Of a stretch of DNA of 42,800 nt, positions 1 to 8,522 are shown piece by piece (positions within the stretch are counted from its first letter, which is position 1; each line of letters opens with the position of its first letter). A program made the translations under genes and the position numbers. The notes beneath the pieces are model-generated. The model was given only the letters and a program-made list of their open reading frames with translations. It made no database searches and was not told the DNA's origin. The stretch comes from Burkholderiales bacterium (GTDB taxonomy: Bacteria; Pseudomonadota; Gammaproteobacteria; Burkholderiales; Burkholderiaceae_E): contig JAFKGG010000380.1 of assembly GCA_017307915.1 (NCBI GenBank), forward strand, positions 1 to 42,800. The letters are read 5' to 3'.

Positions 1-1783
1 TGATCTCGGTGCACAGGTTCGAGCTGTGCACGACGCCGACGTGCTGCTGCGGCGAGCGCACGTTGCACGGATCCTTGAACGTGATCCACGGATGACCGGT
101 TTCGAACAGCATCGACAGCATCCGCCGCCACAGGTTCACCGCCGGTATCTTCTTGAACAGCTTCAGCTCGCCGCTGGCGGCGCGCGCCTCGTAGCGCAGG
201 TAGGCTTCCTCGAAGGCCTTGCCGTACTTGTCGTGCAGGTCGGGGCAATCCGACGGCGAGAACAGCGTCCACTCGGCGTTTTCCATCACGCGCTTCATGA
301 ACAGGTCCGGAATCCAGTTCGCGGTGTTCATGTCGTGCGTGCGGCGCCGGTCGTCGCCGGTGTTCTTGCGCAGCTCCAGGAATTCTTCGATGTCGAGGTG
401 CCACGATTCCAGGTAGGCGCAGACGGCGCCCTTGCGCTTGCCGCCCTGGTTCACGGCCACTGCCGTGTCGTTGACCACCTTCAGGAACGGCACCACGCCC
501 TGGCTCTTGCCGTTGGTGCCACGGATGTGGCTGCCCAGCGCGCGCACCGGCGTCCAGTCATTGCCCAGGCCGCCGGCGTATTTGGCCAGCAGCGCGTTTT
601 CCTTGATCGCCTCGTAGATGCCGTCGAGGTCGTCGGACACCGTGGTGAGATAGCACGACGACAGCTGCGAGCGCTGCGTGCCCGAGTTGAACAGCGTCGG
701 CGTCGAGCTCATGAAGTCGAACTTCGACAGCAGCTGGTAGAACTCGATGGCGCGCGCTTCGCGGTCGATCTCGTTCAGCGACAGGCCCATCGCGACGCGC
801 ATGAAGAAAGCCTGCGGCAGCTCGATGCGCACTTCGTCGACGTGCAGGAAGTAGCGGTCGAACAGCGTCTGCAGGCCCAGGTACGAGAATTGCAGGTCGC
901 GATCGGCCTGCAAGGCTTCGCCCAGGCGCTTCAGATCGAACTGCTGCAGCTTGTCGTCGAGCAGGCCGGCTTCGATGCCGCGCTTGATGAACAACGGAAA
1001 ATATTCGGCATAGCGGGTGCGCATCGCTTCCTGCGGCACTTCCTCGCCCAGCACTTCGCGGCGGATCGTGTGCAGCAGCAGCCGTGCGGTGACCTGGCTG
1101 TAGGCCGGATCTTTCTCGATCAGCGCGCGCGCCGACAGGATGGCCGACTTGTGCACCTCTTCGAGCGGCACGCCGTCGTACAGGTTCTTCACCGTCTCGC
1201 CGAGCACGGCGTCGACGCTGACCACCTCACCCAGGCCGGCGCAGGCTGAGCCGATCAGCGCGCGCAGCGTTTCCAGGTCGAGCGGCTTGCGCAGGCCGGC
1301 GTCGGTGACGTGCAGCGTCGGGCGCTCGGCCTCGACACGCTCCTTGGCCTTGGCGGCGCGCTCTTGCGCGCGGCGCTCGCGATACAGCACGTAGGCGCGG
1401 GCCACTTCGTGCTCGCCGGAACGCATCAGCGCCAGCTCGACGTGATCCTGGATGTCTTCGATATGGAAGGTGGCGCCGCCGGGCTTGCCGCGCACCAGTG
1501 CGGCCACCACGCCGCGGGTCAGCTGCTCGACCAGCTCGCGCACGCGCGCCGAGGCCGCACCCTGCCCGCCGTTGACGGCCAGGAAGGCCTTGGTCACCGC
1601 GATCGCGATCTTGCCCGGTTCGAAGCCGACCACCGAGCCGTTGCGGCGGATGACCTTGAAGTCGGCCAATTGCGTCGCAAACTGCTGATTGAATGCCGCG
1701 GCCGTGGCCGACGCATCGGTCGTCCCTGCCGACGGGGAATAGGGGGTCGGGGTCGATTGCGCTTTTTCAGCGACCCATTGCAT
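1..1783 (-). CDS. nrdA: Ribonucleoside-diphosphate reductase, class Ia large (alpha) subunit; C-terminal part beyond window
   Basis: This is the catalytic subunit that reduces ribonucleoside diphosphates to deoxyribonucleotides in the cytosol, together with the radical-bearing NrdB. The frame is open to the window edge, showing 594 codons. After a low-complexity start, an ATP-cone lies at about residues 40-135 and a second cone-like region at about 155-245 (key string NLYDGVP). Further on are STPTLFNSGT and SQLSSCYL, the latter carrying the first redox cysteine. The last visible residues are NLCTEI (N589, C591, E593), matching the family's catalytic Asn-Cys-Glu triad with the radical cysteine. 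The rest of the barrel and the C-terminal cysteine pair lie outside. The ATG follows a strong GGAGGAAG ribosome site. Two NrdR-type boxes lie about 110-155 bases upstream. The N-terminal extension is longer than in E. coli NrdA. Confidence 0.95.
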   Translation of the reverse strand, partial: MQWVAEKAQSTPTPYSPSAGTTDASATAAAFNQQFATQLADFKVIRRNGSVVGFEPGKIAIAVTKAFLAVNGGQGAASARVRELVEQLTRGVVAALVRGKPGGATFHIEDIQDHVELALMRSGEHEVARAYVLYRERRAQERAAKAKERVEAERPTLHVTDAGLRKPLDLETLRALIGSACAGLGEVVSVDAVLGETVKNLYDGVPLEEVHKSAILSARALIEKDPAYSQVTARLLLHTIRREVLGEEVPQEAMRTRYAEYFPLFIKRGIEAGLLDDKLQQFDLKRLGEALQADRDLQFSYLGLQTLFDRYFLHVDEVRIELPQAFFMRVAMGLSLNEIDREARAIEFYQLLSKFDFMSSTPTLFNSGTQRSQLSSCYLTTVSDDLDGIYEAIKENALLAKYAGGLGNDWTPVRALGSHIRGTNGKSQGVVPFLKVVNDTAVAVNQGGKRKGAVCAYLESWHLDIEEFLELRKNTGDDRRRTHDMNTANWIPDLFMKRVMENAEWTLFSPSDCPDLHDKYGKAFEEAYLRYEARAASGELKLFKKIPAVNLWRRMLSMLFETGHPWITFKDPCNVRSPQQHVGVVHSSNLCTEI

Positions 1784-1891
1784 GAGCACTTCCTCCGAGA
1801 GACGTTGCTTGACGAGCCCCCGCGGCGGCGCGGGAACAACTGATCGAGAGAGTTCGGGGCAGAACGCGCGCCGACGGCGGGGTCTGCAGGA

Positions 1892-1938
1892 ACACTAGAT
1901 ATAGTGGGGTGAACCGGGAACGGGACCAATTCTAGTGG
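1892..1938 (-). promoter_or_regulatory. Tandem NrdR boxes upstream of nrdA
   Basis: ACACTAGATATAGTGG at 1892-1907 matches the NrdR box (ACAC-w-ATATAT-w-GTGT) at nearly every position. A second, degenerate copy, GGACCAATTCTAGTGG at 1923-1938, starts exactly 31 bases away, the three-helical-turn spacing typical of NrdR box pairs. The pair lies upstream of nrdA, so repression of this gene by the ATP/dATP-sensing NrdR is inferred. Of the surrounding gap (1784-2122) I could assign nothing else; no clear -35/-10 pair stands out. Confidence 0.8.
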
Positions 1939-2122
1939 TTGCTCGGGGGCTCGGCAAGCTCGACGCGCACCTTGCGATGCACATCGGCCGGAAAGCCGCG
2001 AACTTGCTGGGCATCAAATTGCAAAGCTCGAATCCATGCGGCTTCGCGGGCCAAATCACCGCGCGACACGCATGAATACGCGTGATCAACCGCGTTGCGC
2101 GGCTGCCGCAGTCGCTACACTC

Positions 2123-2713
2123 TCAATAGGGTCGCACCAGACCGTATGCTTGTGGCAACGCCAACACACGCGGCCAATCGAACCGCGGCCCTGGGTCGGT
2201 CTTGCGATCCGGCGCGATGTCGCTGTGGCCGGCCAGCCAGCGCAACGGGTGGCGCTCGCGCAGCATGGCGATGAGCCGCGCCAGTCGCCGATACTGCGGC
2301 TCGGTGAAACGATGCTCACCATCGCCTTCGAGCTCGACGCCGATCGAAAAATCGTTGCAGCGTTCGCGCTCGCCGAAACGCGATACGCCGGCGTGCCAGG
2401 CGCGCGCGTCGGTGCCGACGAACTGCAGCAGCTCGCCACGGCGGCGGATCAGGAAATGCGAGGACACGCGCAGGCCGCTCAGCGGGGCGAATGCGGGATG
2501 CTCATCGGCATCCAACCGGTTGGTAAACAATCGCTCGACGGCATCGCCGCAGAAGCGGCCGGGCGGCAGGCTGATGTAATGGATGACGAGCAGATCAATC
2601 TCGATGCCGGGCGGGCGCTCGTCATGATTGGGTGATGGCACGTGCCGCGCGCGCCTCAGCCAGCCTGGGGCATCGGGGAGCCAGTCTGCGGGGGGGCTGC
2701 GATCGGGGGTCAC
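2123..2713 (-). CDS. ampD: 1,6-anhydro-N-acetylmuramyl-L-alanine amidase AmpD
   Basis: Cytosolic zinc amidase that splits anhydroMurNAc from stem peptide during peptidoglycan recycling. The Amidase_2 fold is evident: VIHYISLP with H45, SSHFLIR, AWHAGVS, CNDFSIGVELEG and GHSDIAPDRKTDPGP. H45, H163 and D173 correspond to the family zinc ligands. The GTG start chosen gives 196 residues and puts WLRRARHVPSP where E. coli AmpD (183 residues) has its own N-terminal motif. The frame is open upstream to an ATG at 2827, which would add 38 Pro/Arg-rich residues; no clear ribosome site decides between them. It lies between nrdA and the palindromic elements, with amgK, another recycling gene, beyond them. 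Confidence 0.88.
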   Translation of the reverse strand: MTPDRSPPADWLPDAPGWLRRARHVPSPNHDERPPGIEIDLLVIHYISLPPGRFCGDAVERLFTNRLDADEHPAFAPLSGLRVSSHFLIRRRGELLQFVGTDARAWHAGVSRFGERERCNDFSIGVELEGDGEHRFTEPQYRRLARLIAMLRERHPLRWLAGHSDIAPDRKTDPGPRFDWPRVLALPQAYGLVRPY

Positions 2714-2842
2714 GGGGCTGGGCGCTTGAGAGAAGTGGGTGATCTGCTGGCGTGTTGCAGATTGGGCCGGCGGGGGTGGCTGTCGTGCGTGCGGCAGATA
2801 GAACGGACGAAGACGTGGGGCTCGCATGCGACAAGCTGGCGT

Positions 2843-3081
2843 GCGAAGGCGTGGGCGAGGTGGGGTGGCGGAGTAACCGCTTGCCCCCCGCTACGCGGGG
2901 GGTGCCCTGCGGTGCTCGGCCTGATGGCCCCGCGGCATGACTCGCTCCGCGCCCTGCGGGCGCTGCGCTCAAACAGATGCCGCGAGTCAGAAGCACGAGG
3001 CGCGCTGCGCGCGCGGGCCACCAGGCCTGCGCTCCTCGGCTGCGCAGATACCCCGCCACCCCACCTCGCCCACGCCTTCGC
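2843..3081 (+). repeat. Nested palindromic element, copy 1
   Basis: A 239-base element without a credible gene. It is bounded by a perfect 29-bp inverted repeat (2843-2871 / 3053-3081). Inside lie an 8-bp hairpin with a TAC triloop (2884-2891 / 2895-2902), then a 13-bp stem with one mismatch (2918-2930 / 3015-3027) that directly brackets an 84-base core (2931-3014). The core itself holds TGACTCGC/GCGAGTCA (2938-2945 / 2982-2989), GCGCCC/GGGCGC with a TGC triloop (2949-2963), and an alternative pairing GCGGCAT/ATGCCGC (2932-2938 / 2977-2983). Copy 2 has the same plan in the opposite orientation. No flanking target duplication was seen. Family not recognised; it could be a MITE-like or REP-like element or a structured RNA. 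Confidence 0.85.
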
Positions 3082-3294
3082 CGATACAACGGTGGACTGC
3101 AATGAACACACCATCAGTCGCGTGATGACGTGATGGGGTTGTCCGCTCGAAATCCTGGCCCGATACTTGATTACGTCAATCAATTGGACTCGTGGCAGGA
3201 CTTCTTGTTCGCCTATCCCCGGTTCGACTAGTAGGGCTATGAACAATCTGCGATCAATCGACGTGTGTTTCGTCGAAAACAGCCCAAGTTTGTT

Positions 3295-3530
3295 GCGCGG
3301 CGGGTGGTGAGGGGTTTGGCGCGCTGTTTGCGGCGCCGAGCAGCGCAGTCTTGGGGCTGGCGCGCGCAGCGCGCTTCGTACTTCTGACTCGCGGCATCTG
3401 TTTGAGCGCAGCGCCCGCAGGGCGCGGAGCGAGTCATGCCGCGCAGCCCCAAGGCGAGCAGCGCAGGGCAGCCCGCCCGTAGGGCGGGCCGCCGCGATCA
3501 GCGCGCCAAACCCCTCACCACCCGCCGCGC
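3295..3530 (-). repeat. Nested palindromic element, copy 2 (opposite orientation)
   Basis: A 236-base element bounded by a perfect 32-bp inverted repeat (3295-3326 / 3499-3530). Read on the minus strand it has the plan of copy 1: outer arm, an 8-bp hairpin with TAC triloop (3471-3478 / 3482-3489), a TGCCCTGCG box, and a perfect 10-bp stem (3350-3359 / 3444-3453) bracketing an 84-base core (3360-3443). The core matches copy 1 in 82 of 84 bases. Outer arms, TAC hairpin and inner stem differ in sequence from copy 1 but remain self-complementary. The 213 bases between the copies (3082-3294) hold only a 32-codon frame ending at 3231 that I do not recognise. Confidence 0.85.
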
Positions 3531-3630
3531 CGCGCCAAACCTGCGCATGCCACTCCCCGTGCGAACACCCTCGAACCAACCCACCGACAATGCACCCGAC
3601 ATCTACGAAGGCACCCACACCGCGCATCAT

Positions 3631-4701
3631 CTAGAACGTATAACCCGTCTTCACCGCCCGCTGCTCGATCCGTTCGATCAGCCGCGTCAGTGCGTCGAAT
3701 TCGCCGTAGCGGCGCGTCACCGGCAGAACGTAGTTCAGCACGCGCGGCATGTCGGCCAGGTAGCGATCCTTGCCGTCGCGGTGGCACAGGCGGGCGAAGA
3801 TGCCCAGGACCTTCAGGTGGCGCTGCAGCCCCATCCATTCGAAATCGCGATAGAACAGCGAGAAGTCGGCATCGACCGGCAGGCCGCGCCGGCGCGCCGC
3901 TTCCCAGTAGCGTGCCGCCCAGTCGATCTGCTGCGCTTCGGGCCAGTCGATGTAAGCGTCGCGCAGCAGCGACACCAGGTCGTAGGTGATCGGGCCATAG
4001 ACCGCGTCCTGAAAATCGAGCACGCCTGGGTTGTCGCTGCCGGCCAGCACCATCAGGTTGCGCGAATGGTAGTCACGGTGCACGAACACGCGCGGCTGCG
4101 CCAGATTGTTGGCCAGCAGCTTCTCGAATACCGCGGCCAGCTGCTGCTCTTCGGTGGGGCTCAAGGTGATGCCGCGATGCCGCGCCACGTACCATTCCGG
4201 ATACAGCTTGAGCTCGCGTTCGAGCAGCGCGCGATCGTAGTCGGGAAAAACGCCCGGCCGGCTGGCTGCCTGCAGGTCGACCAGGCACCTGATCGCGTCG
4301 CGATACAGTGCGTCGGCCTGCGGGGTGGCGAGCTGCGACAGGTAGGTGGTCGAGCCGAAATCGTCCAGCAACAGAAAGCCGCGGTCGAGATCGGCCGCCA
4401 GCACGGTCGGCACCCTCACGCCGGCGGTGGCAAACGCGCCGGCGGCGGCCACGAACGGGCGGCAGTCTTCCATCGGCGGCGGCGCATCCATCGCGATCAC
4501 GCTGCGGGCGCCAGCGCCGGGGTCGGCGCAATCGATGCGGAAGTAGCGGCGAAAGCTGGCGTCGTCGGAGGCCGGACGCAGCGTGGCGGGCAGCAAGGCC
4601 GGCGGCGTGGGCAGCGCCGGTTGCTGCGAGGCCGGTGAAGCAAGCGAATCGAGCCAGCCGCGCAGCTCGGCCAGCCGAAGGTCTTCGGTATCGGGTGTCA
4701 T
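3631..4701 (-). CDS. amgK: AmgK-type anomeric MurNAc/GlcNAc kinase (aminoglycoside phosphotransferase fold)
   Basis: Cytosolic sugar kinase of the APH fold. In pseudomonads AmgK phosphorylates the anomeric carbon of MurNAc/GlcNAc in the recycling route that feeds UDP-MurNAc synthesis. Visible are the nucleotide-binding N-lobe (DDASFRRYFRI, SVIAMDAP, LLLDDFG), the catalytic loop FVHRDYHSRNLMV and the metal-binding VLDFQDAVYGPITYDLVSLLRD. The ATG at 4701 gives 356 residues, near the family's usual 330-350; an upstream in-frame ATG would run into the lptD leader. It is divergent from lptD, as in pseudomonads, but the usual downstream partner murU is not present; the palindromic elements follow instead. 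Assignment to AmgK rather than a general phosphotransferase rests on motifs and the lptD context. Confidence 0.85.
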   Translation of the reverse strand: MTPDTEDLRLAELRGWLDSLASPASQQPALPTPPALLPATLRPASDDASFRRYFRIDCADPGAGARSVIAMDAPPPMEDCRPFVAAAGAFATAGVRVPTVLAADLDRGFLLLDDFGSTTYLSQLATPQADALYRDAIRCLVDLQAASRPGVFPDYDRALLERELKLYPEWYVARHRGITLSPTEEQQLAAVFEKLLANNLAQPRVFVHRDYHSRNLMVLAGSDNPGVLDFQDAVYGPITYDLVSLLRDAYIDWPEAQQIDWAARYWEAARRRGLPVDADFSLFYRDFEWMGLQRHLKVLGIFARLCHRDGKDRYLADMPRVLNYVLPVTRRYGEFDALTRLIERIEQRAVKTGYTF

Positions 4702-4725
4702 GAAGGGGGCGGCAATGCAGCCCCG

Positions 4726-4731
4726 TATAAT
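4726..4731 (+). promoter_or_regulatory. Candidate -10 box in the amgK/lptD divergent region
   Basis: A perfect TATAAT lies in the 119-base region between the two divergent starts, about 90 bases before the lptD ATG. No recognisable -35 box sits 16-18 bases upstream. The reverse strand reads TATTAT at the same place, so either direction is possible. Confidence 0.35.
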
Positions 4732-4820
4732 AGTCCACCGCCGTTCGAGCTTCGGCATCCACCCCCGGTGCGGCACCGCCCGGGTCCAATCCGTCCACCT
4801 CGCGATTTCCCGCGCGACGA

Positions 4821-7175
4821 ATGCGCCGGCCCAGCATCCGACCGACCCTCGCGCCGTTGTTCCGTGTTGCCACCGTGCTGATGCTGGGGGCCGCTGCCGG
4901 CCTGCCTGTCGGCCATGCCGCTGGGACTGCTGGTGACGCTGGCGCCACCAGGGCCGCCGATACAGCTGGCTATGTCGAGCCTGATGGCGCCGGCGTACGC
5001 CTGAAGCTCGACCCGGCCCTGAGCGAAGAACGCGCCGAGATCACCGAAGGCCGGCCCGTCTATGCGCGCGGCCAGCGCCTGTACGGCCGCGCCGAACGCG
5101 AAACCACGCTGGAAGGCGACGCCGAGCTGCGCCGTTCCGGCACCGTCGTGCGCGGCGACCGCATCACCTACTACGAGGCCGACGACGAAGTGATCGGCGT
5201 CGGCAACGTCAGGATCACGCGCCAGGGCAACGTCTTTACCGGCCCGCAACTGCAACTGAAGATCGACACCAATGAAGGTTGGTTCGACTCGCCCAGCTAC
5301 TACCTGCCCGCCTACGGCGGGCGCGGCCGGGCCAGCCGTGTCGATTTCCTCGGCCCGGAGATGATGCGGCTGAATCAGGCCAGCTACACCACCTGCGAGC
5401 CCGACAACCCCGACTGGATCCTGCTCACCGATACGATGACGATCGACCAGACGCAGGGCGAGGGCACCGGCCGCTCGGCGCGTCTGTACTTCAAGGGCAT
5501 CCAGATCCTGGGCGCGCCGGTATTCGCATTTCCGCTGTCCGATGAACGCAAGAGCGGCTTCCTGCCGCCGTCGCTGTCGATCAATTCGCGTACCGGCGGC
5601 GAGATCGTCGTGCCGTATTACTGGAACATCGCGCCCAACCGCGACCTGACGCTGTACCCGCGGCTGAGCATGCGCCGCGGCCTGCAACTGGGCGCCGAGT
5701 TCCGCTATCTTGAGCCGAGCTTCTTCGGCCGCGTTGCGTTCGACTGGAACCCGAAGGATCTGAAAACCGATTCCAGCCGTTACTACTTCAACCTGACCAA
5801 CCGCTTTTCGAACTGGGCCGGCTGGGATGGCGGATGGGACATCCGCGGCGTATCCGACGACAACTACTTCGTCGACTACTCGCGCTCGATCCTGTCCAGC
5901 GCCGAGCGCGTCCTGCCGCGGCAGATCTTCGCCACGCGTTCGCTCGGCCAGGACTGGACGGCACTGGTCAACGTGCAGAAGTGGCAGTCGATCCTCGATG
6001 CGCGCCCGGGGCCCTACGAGCGCGTGCCGCAGGTGCAGCTTCGCAACATCAAGCGCGGCGTGGCCGGCTTCGACATCGACACGACCCTCGACGCCACGCA
6101 GTTTGCCGCGCCGCTGCCGAGCATGGTGCAGGGCTGGCGGCTGGTGGCCAATCCGCAGGTCAGCTATCCGATCGTGCGGCCCGGCTGGTTCATCGTGCCC
6201 AAGGCCTTGCTGCACCTGAGCAGCTATCAGCTCGACAACCCCGGGGCGTTTCCCGATTCGGTGCACCGTGTCGTGCCCACGCTGTCGATCGACAGCGGCC
6301 TGGTGTTCGAGCGACCAGCACGCTTTTTCGGCCGCGACGTGACGCAGACGCTCGAACCGCGGCTGTTCTATGCGCGCACGCCGTATCGCGACCAATCGCG
6401 CATCCCGGTGTTCGACACCACGGTGGCCGACTTCAATTTCGCGCAGCTGTTTTCCGAGAACACCTTCATCGGCAACGACCGCATCGCCGACGTCAACCAG
6501 CTCACCGCCGCTGCCGTCTCGCGGCTGATCGACCCCGACAGCGGCGCCGAACGCCTGCGCTTCGCAGTCGGCCAGCGCATCTATTTTTCCGAACAGCGGG
6601 TGGCGATCCCGGGCGTTCCGCCGCGCACCGACGAGCGATCCGACCTGCTGCTGGCGGCTTCCGGCGATCTGGGCCGCGGTATGAGCTTCGATACCGGCTT
6701 GCAGTACAGTTTCGAGAATTCGAAGATTCCGCGCGTCAGCCTGCTATGGCGCTACCTGCCGCCCGATGGCCGAATCCTGAACGTCGGCTTGCGCTATCGG
6801 CGCGACGAGCTCGGTCAGCTCGACACGTCGTGGCGCTGGCCGGTGGCGCCGCGCTGGACGGCGCTGGGGCGGCTGAACTATTCGTTCCTCGACAAAGGCG
6901 TCGATCCGATCAGCCGCATTCCCAACGAGCGCGGCGTCATCGAGGCGGTGTTGGGCTTCGAATACAGCGCGTGCTGCTGGGGAACGCGCTTCGTCGTGCA
7001 GCGGTTCCAGACCGCACAGGGCCAGGCGACGACGGCGTTCTTCATCCAGCTCGAACTGAAGGGGGTCGCCCGGATCGGCTCCGACCCGTTTGATATATTG
7101 CGCAGGAACATTCCCGGCTATCGGTTGCCCAACGATCGGCCTGAGGTGCCTTCCCGCTATTTCGGCTACGAGTGA
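4821..7175 (+). CDS. lptD: LPS-assembly protein LptD
   Basis: Outer-membrane beta-barrel that, with lipoprotein LptE, inserts lipopolysaccharide into the outer leaflet. The 784 residues show a signal peptide (hydrophobic stretch VLMLGAAAGLPVGHA), an OstA/LptA-like periplasmic domain at about residues 75-190 (strings such as GDAELRRSGTVVRGDRI and YYEADDEVIGVGNVRI), and a long barrel rich in alternating aromatic strands. A cysteine in YTTCEPDNPDW and an adjacent pair in YSACCWG near the C-terminus match the disulphide pattern known for LptD. Length agrees with E. coli LptD (784). The stop overlaps the surA start, indicating translational coupling. Confidence 0.96.
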   Translation: MRRPSIRPTLAPLFRVATVLMLGAAAGLPVGHAAGTAGDAGATRAADTAGYVEPDGAGVRLKLDPALSEERAEITEGRPVYARGQRLYGRAERETTLEGDAELRRSGTVVRGDRITYYEADDEVIGVGNVRITRQGNVFTGPQLQLKIDTNEGWFDSPSYYLPAYGGRGRASRVDFLGPEMMRLNQASYTTCEPDNPDWILLTDTMTIDQTQGEGTGRSARLYFKGIQILGAPVFAFPLSDERKSGFLPPSLSINSRTGGEIVVPYYWNIAPNRDLTLYPRLSMRRGLQLGAEFRYLEPSFFGRVAFDWNPKDLKTDSSRYYFNLTNRFSNWAGWDGGWDIRGVSDDNYFVDYSRSILSSAERVLPRQIFATRSLGQDWTALVNVQKWQSILDARPGPYERVPQVQLRNIKRGVAGFDIDTTLDATQFAAPLPSMVQGWRLVANPQVSYPIVRPGWFIVPKALLHLSSYQLDNPGAFPDSVHRVVPTLSIDSGLVFERPARFFGRDVTQTLEPRLFYARTPYRDQSRIPVFDTTVADFNFAQLFSENTFIGNDRIADVNQLTAAAVSRLIDPDSGAERLRFAVGQRIYFSEQRVAIPGVPPRTDERSDLLLAASGDLGRGMSFDTGLQYSFENSKIPRVSLLWRYLPPDGRILNVGLRYRRDELGQLDTSWRWPVAPRWTALGRLNYSFLDKGVDPISRIPNERGVIEAVLGFEYSACCWGTRFVVQRFQTAQGQATTAFFIQLELKGVARIGSDPFDILRRNIPGYRLPNDRPEVPSRYFGYE

Positions 7176-8491
7176 TGCTTCGTAATCTGCTGTCAGGTCT
7201 TGTCACTGCGGTCGCGCTGAGTCTGGTGCTGCCGGCGGCGATCGCGCAACGCGCGCCGGTCGTCGAAGTCGACCGAATCGTCGCGGTCGTCAACAGCGAA
7301 GCGATCACGGCGCGCGAGCTGGCGCTGCGCATCGACATCGCACAGCGTCAGCTCCGGCGGCAGAACATCGAACTGCCGCCGCACGATGCGCTGGAAAAGC
7401 AGGTGCTGGAACGCATGATCGTCGACCGTGCGCAGATGCAGCAGGCGCGCGACCTGGGCATTCGCATCGAGGAAGCGCAGCTCGACCGTGCGCTCGCCGG
7501 GCTGGCGCAGGAAAACCGGCTGACGCTGACGCAACTGCGCGAGCGCGTCGAGCGCGACGGCAACAGCTTCGAGCGTTTCCGTGAAGACCTGCGCGATGAA
7601 ATGACCCGCCAGCGGCTGCGCGAACGCGAGATCGATTCCAAGATCCAGATCGGCGAGGCCGACGTCGACGCGTTCCTGGCTGCGCACAAAGACGGCAACG
7701 CCGCCGACAGCGAGCTGCACATCGCGCAGATCCTGTTGCGCCTGCCGGAAGGGGCTACCGCCGAACAGATCGAGCGGCAGCGTGCCCGCGCCGAAGAACT
7801 CGAGCGCCAGTTGCAGCGCGGCGCCGATTTCGGCCGCTTGGCGGCGTCGTTTTCCGATGCTCCCGAGGCGATGAGCGGCGGCAGCCTCGGCTGGCGCTCG
7901 CCCGAGCGTTACCCGCAGTTGTTCGTCGATGCCGTGAGCAAGCTGCGCCCCGGGCAAGTGGCGGCGGTGTTGCGCAGCCCGGCTGGCTTTCACATCCTGC
8001 GGCTGGTCGATCGTCGCTCGGCGTCGGCGCCGCAGCTGTCGGGCGCGCCGGTGACGCAGACGCATGCGCGCCACATCCTGATCCGCCCGAACGAACTCGT
8101 CACCGAAGCCGAGGCGCTGCGGCGCCTGAACGAGATCAAGCAGCGCGTCGAAGGCGGCAACGGCGATTTTGCCGAGCTGGCGCGCCAGTATTCGGCCGAC
8201 GGCAGCGCCGGGCGTGGCGGTGATCTGGGTTGGGTCTACCCTGGCGATACGGTGCCCGAATTCGAGCGCGCTATGGATGCGCTGCAACCCGGTCAGATCA
8301 GCGATCCGGTGCGCACACCGTTCGGCCTGCACCTGATCCAGGTGATCGAGCGTCGCACCGACGAAGCCTCGCCCGATCGCGTGCGGCAGGCGGCGCGGCA
8401 GGCGCTGCGCGAGCGCCGCATCGAAGAAAACTACGAAGACTGGCTGCGCCAGCTTCGCGATCGCACCTACGTCGAGTACAAGCTCGAGTAA
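7175..8491 (+). CDS. surA: Periplasmic chaperone and peptidyl-prolyl isomerase SurA
   Basis: Chaperone that escorts unfolded outer-membrane proteins, including LptD, across the periplasm. It has a signal peptide ([20 protein letters not shown]), an N-terminal chaperone domain ([21 protein letters not shown] onward) and two parvulin domains at about residues 177-277 and 295-395; the second carries ARHILIRP and [15 protein letters not shown]. The ATG shares its A with the lptD stop (TGATG); a GTG one codon earlier is equally possible. The 438 residues fit the family. pdxA, which separates surA from rsmA in E. coli, is absent here. Confidence 0.95.
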   Translation: MLRNLLSGLVTAVALSLVLPAAIAQRAPVVEVDRIVAVVNSEAITARELALRIDIAQRQLRRQNIELPPHDALEKQVLERMIVDRAQMQQARDLGIRIEEAQLDRALAGLAQENRLTLTQLRERVERDGNSFERFREDLRDEMTRQRLREREIDSKIQIGEADVDAFLAAHKDGNAADSELHIAQILLRLPEGATAEQIERQRARAEELERQLQRGADFGRLAASFSDAPEAMSGGSLGWRSPERYPQLFVDAVSKLRPGQVAAVLRSPAGFHILRLVDRRSASAPQLSGAPVTQTHARHILIRPNELVTEAEALRRLNEIKQRVEGGNGDFAELARQYSADGSAGRGGDLGWVYPGDTVPEFERAMDALQPGQISDPVRTPFGLHLIQVIERRTDEASPDRVRQAARQALRERRIEENYEDWLRQLRDRTYVEYKLE

Positions 8492-8522
8492 GCGCGCCGC
8501 CGCCGCGCTCGGTTCGACACCG

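Noticed and set aside
26-1249. Long plus-strand open frame (407 codons) opposite nrdA
   Set aside because: The minus strand encodes an unmistakable ribonucleotide reductase over the same bases; the open frame is a by-product of GC-rich codon use.
2843-3530. Insertion sequence with transposase
   Set aside because: Each element is only about 240 bases, has no transposase frame and shows no target-site duplication; at most a non-autonomous element.
2710-3630. Open frame of 306 codons across the palindromic elements
   Set aside because: It runs through both inverted-repeat copies, has a repetitive Arg/Ala-rich translation with the same peptide appearing twice, and matches nothing known; it is an effect of the GC-rich repeats.
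4698-6395. Minus-strand frame of 565 codons opposite lptD
   Set aside because: Shadow of lptD; its only sensible part is the region beyond the lptD start, which belongs to the amgK upstream area.
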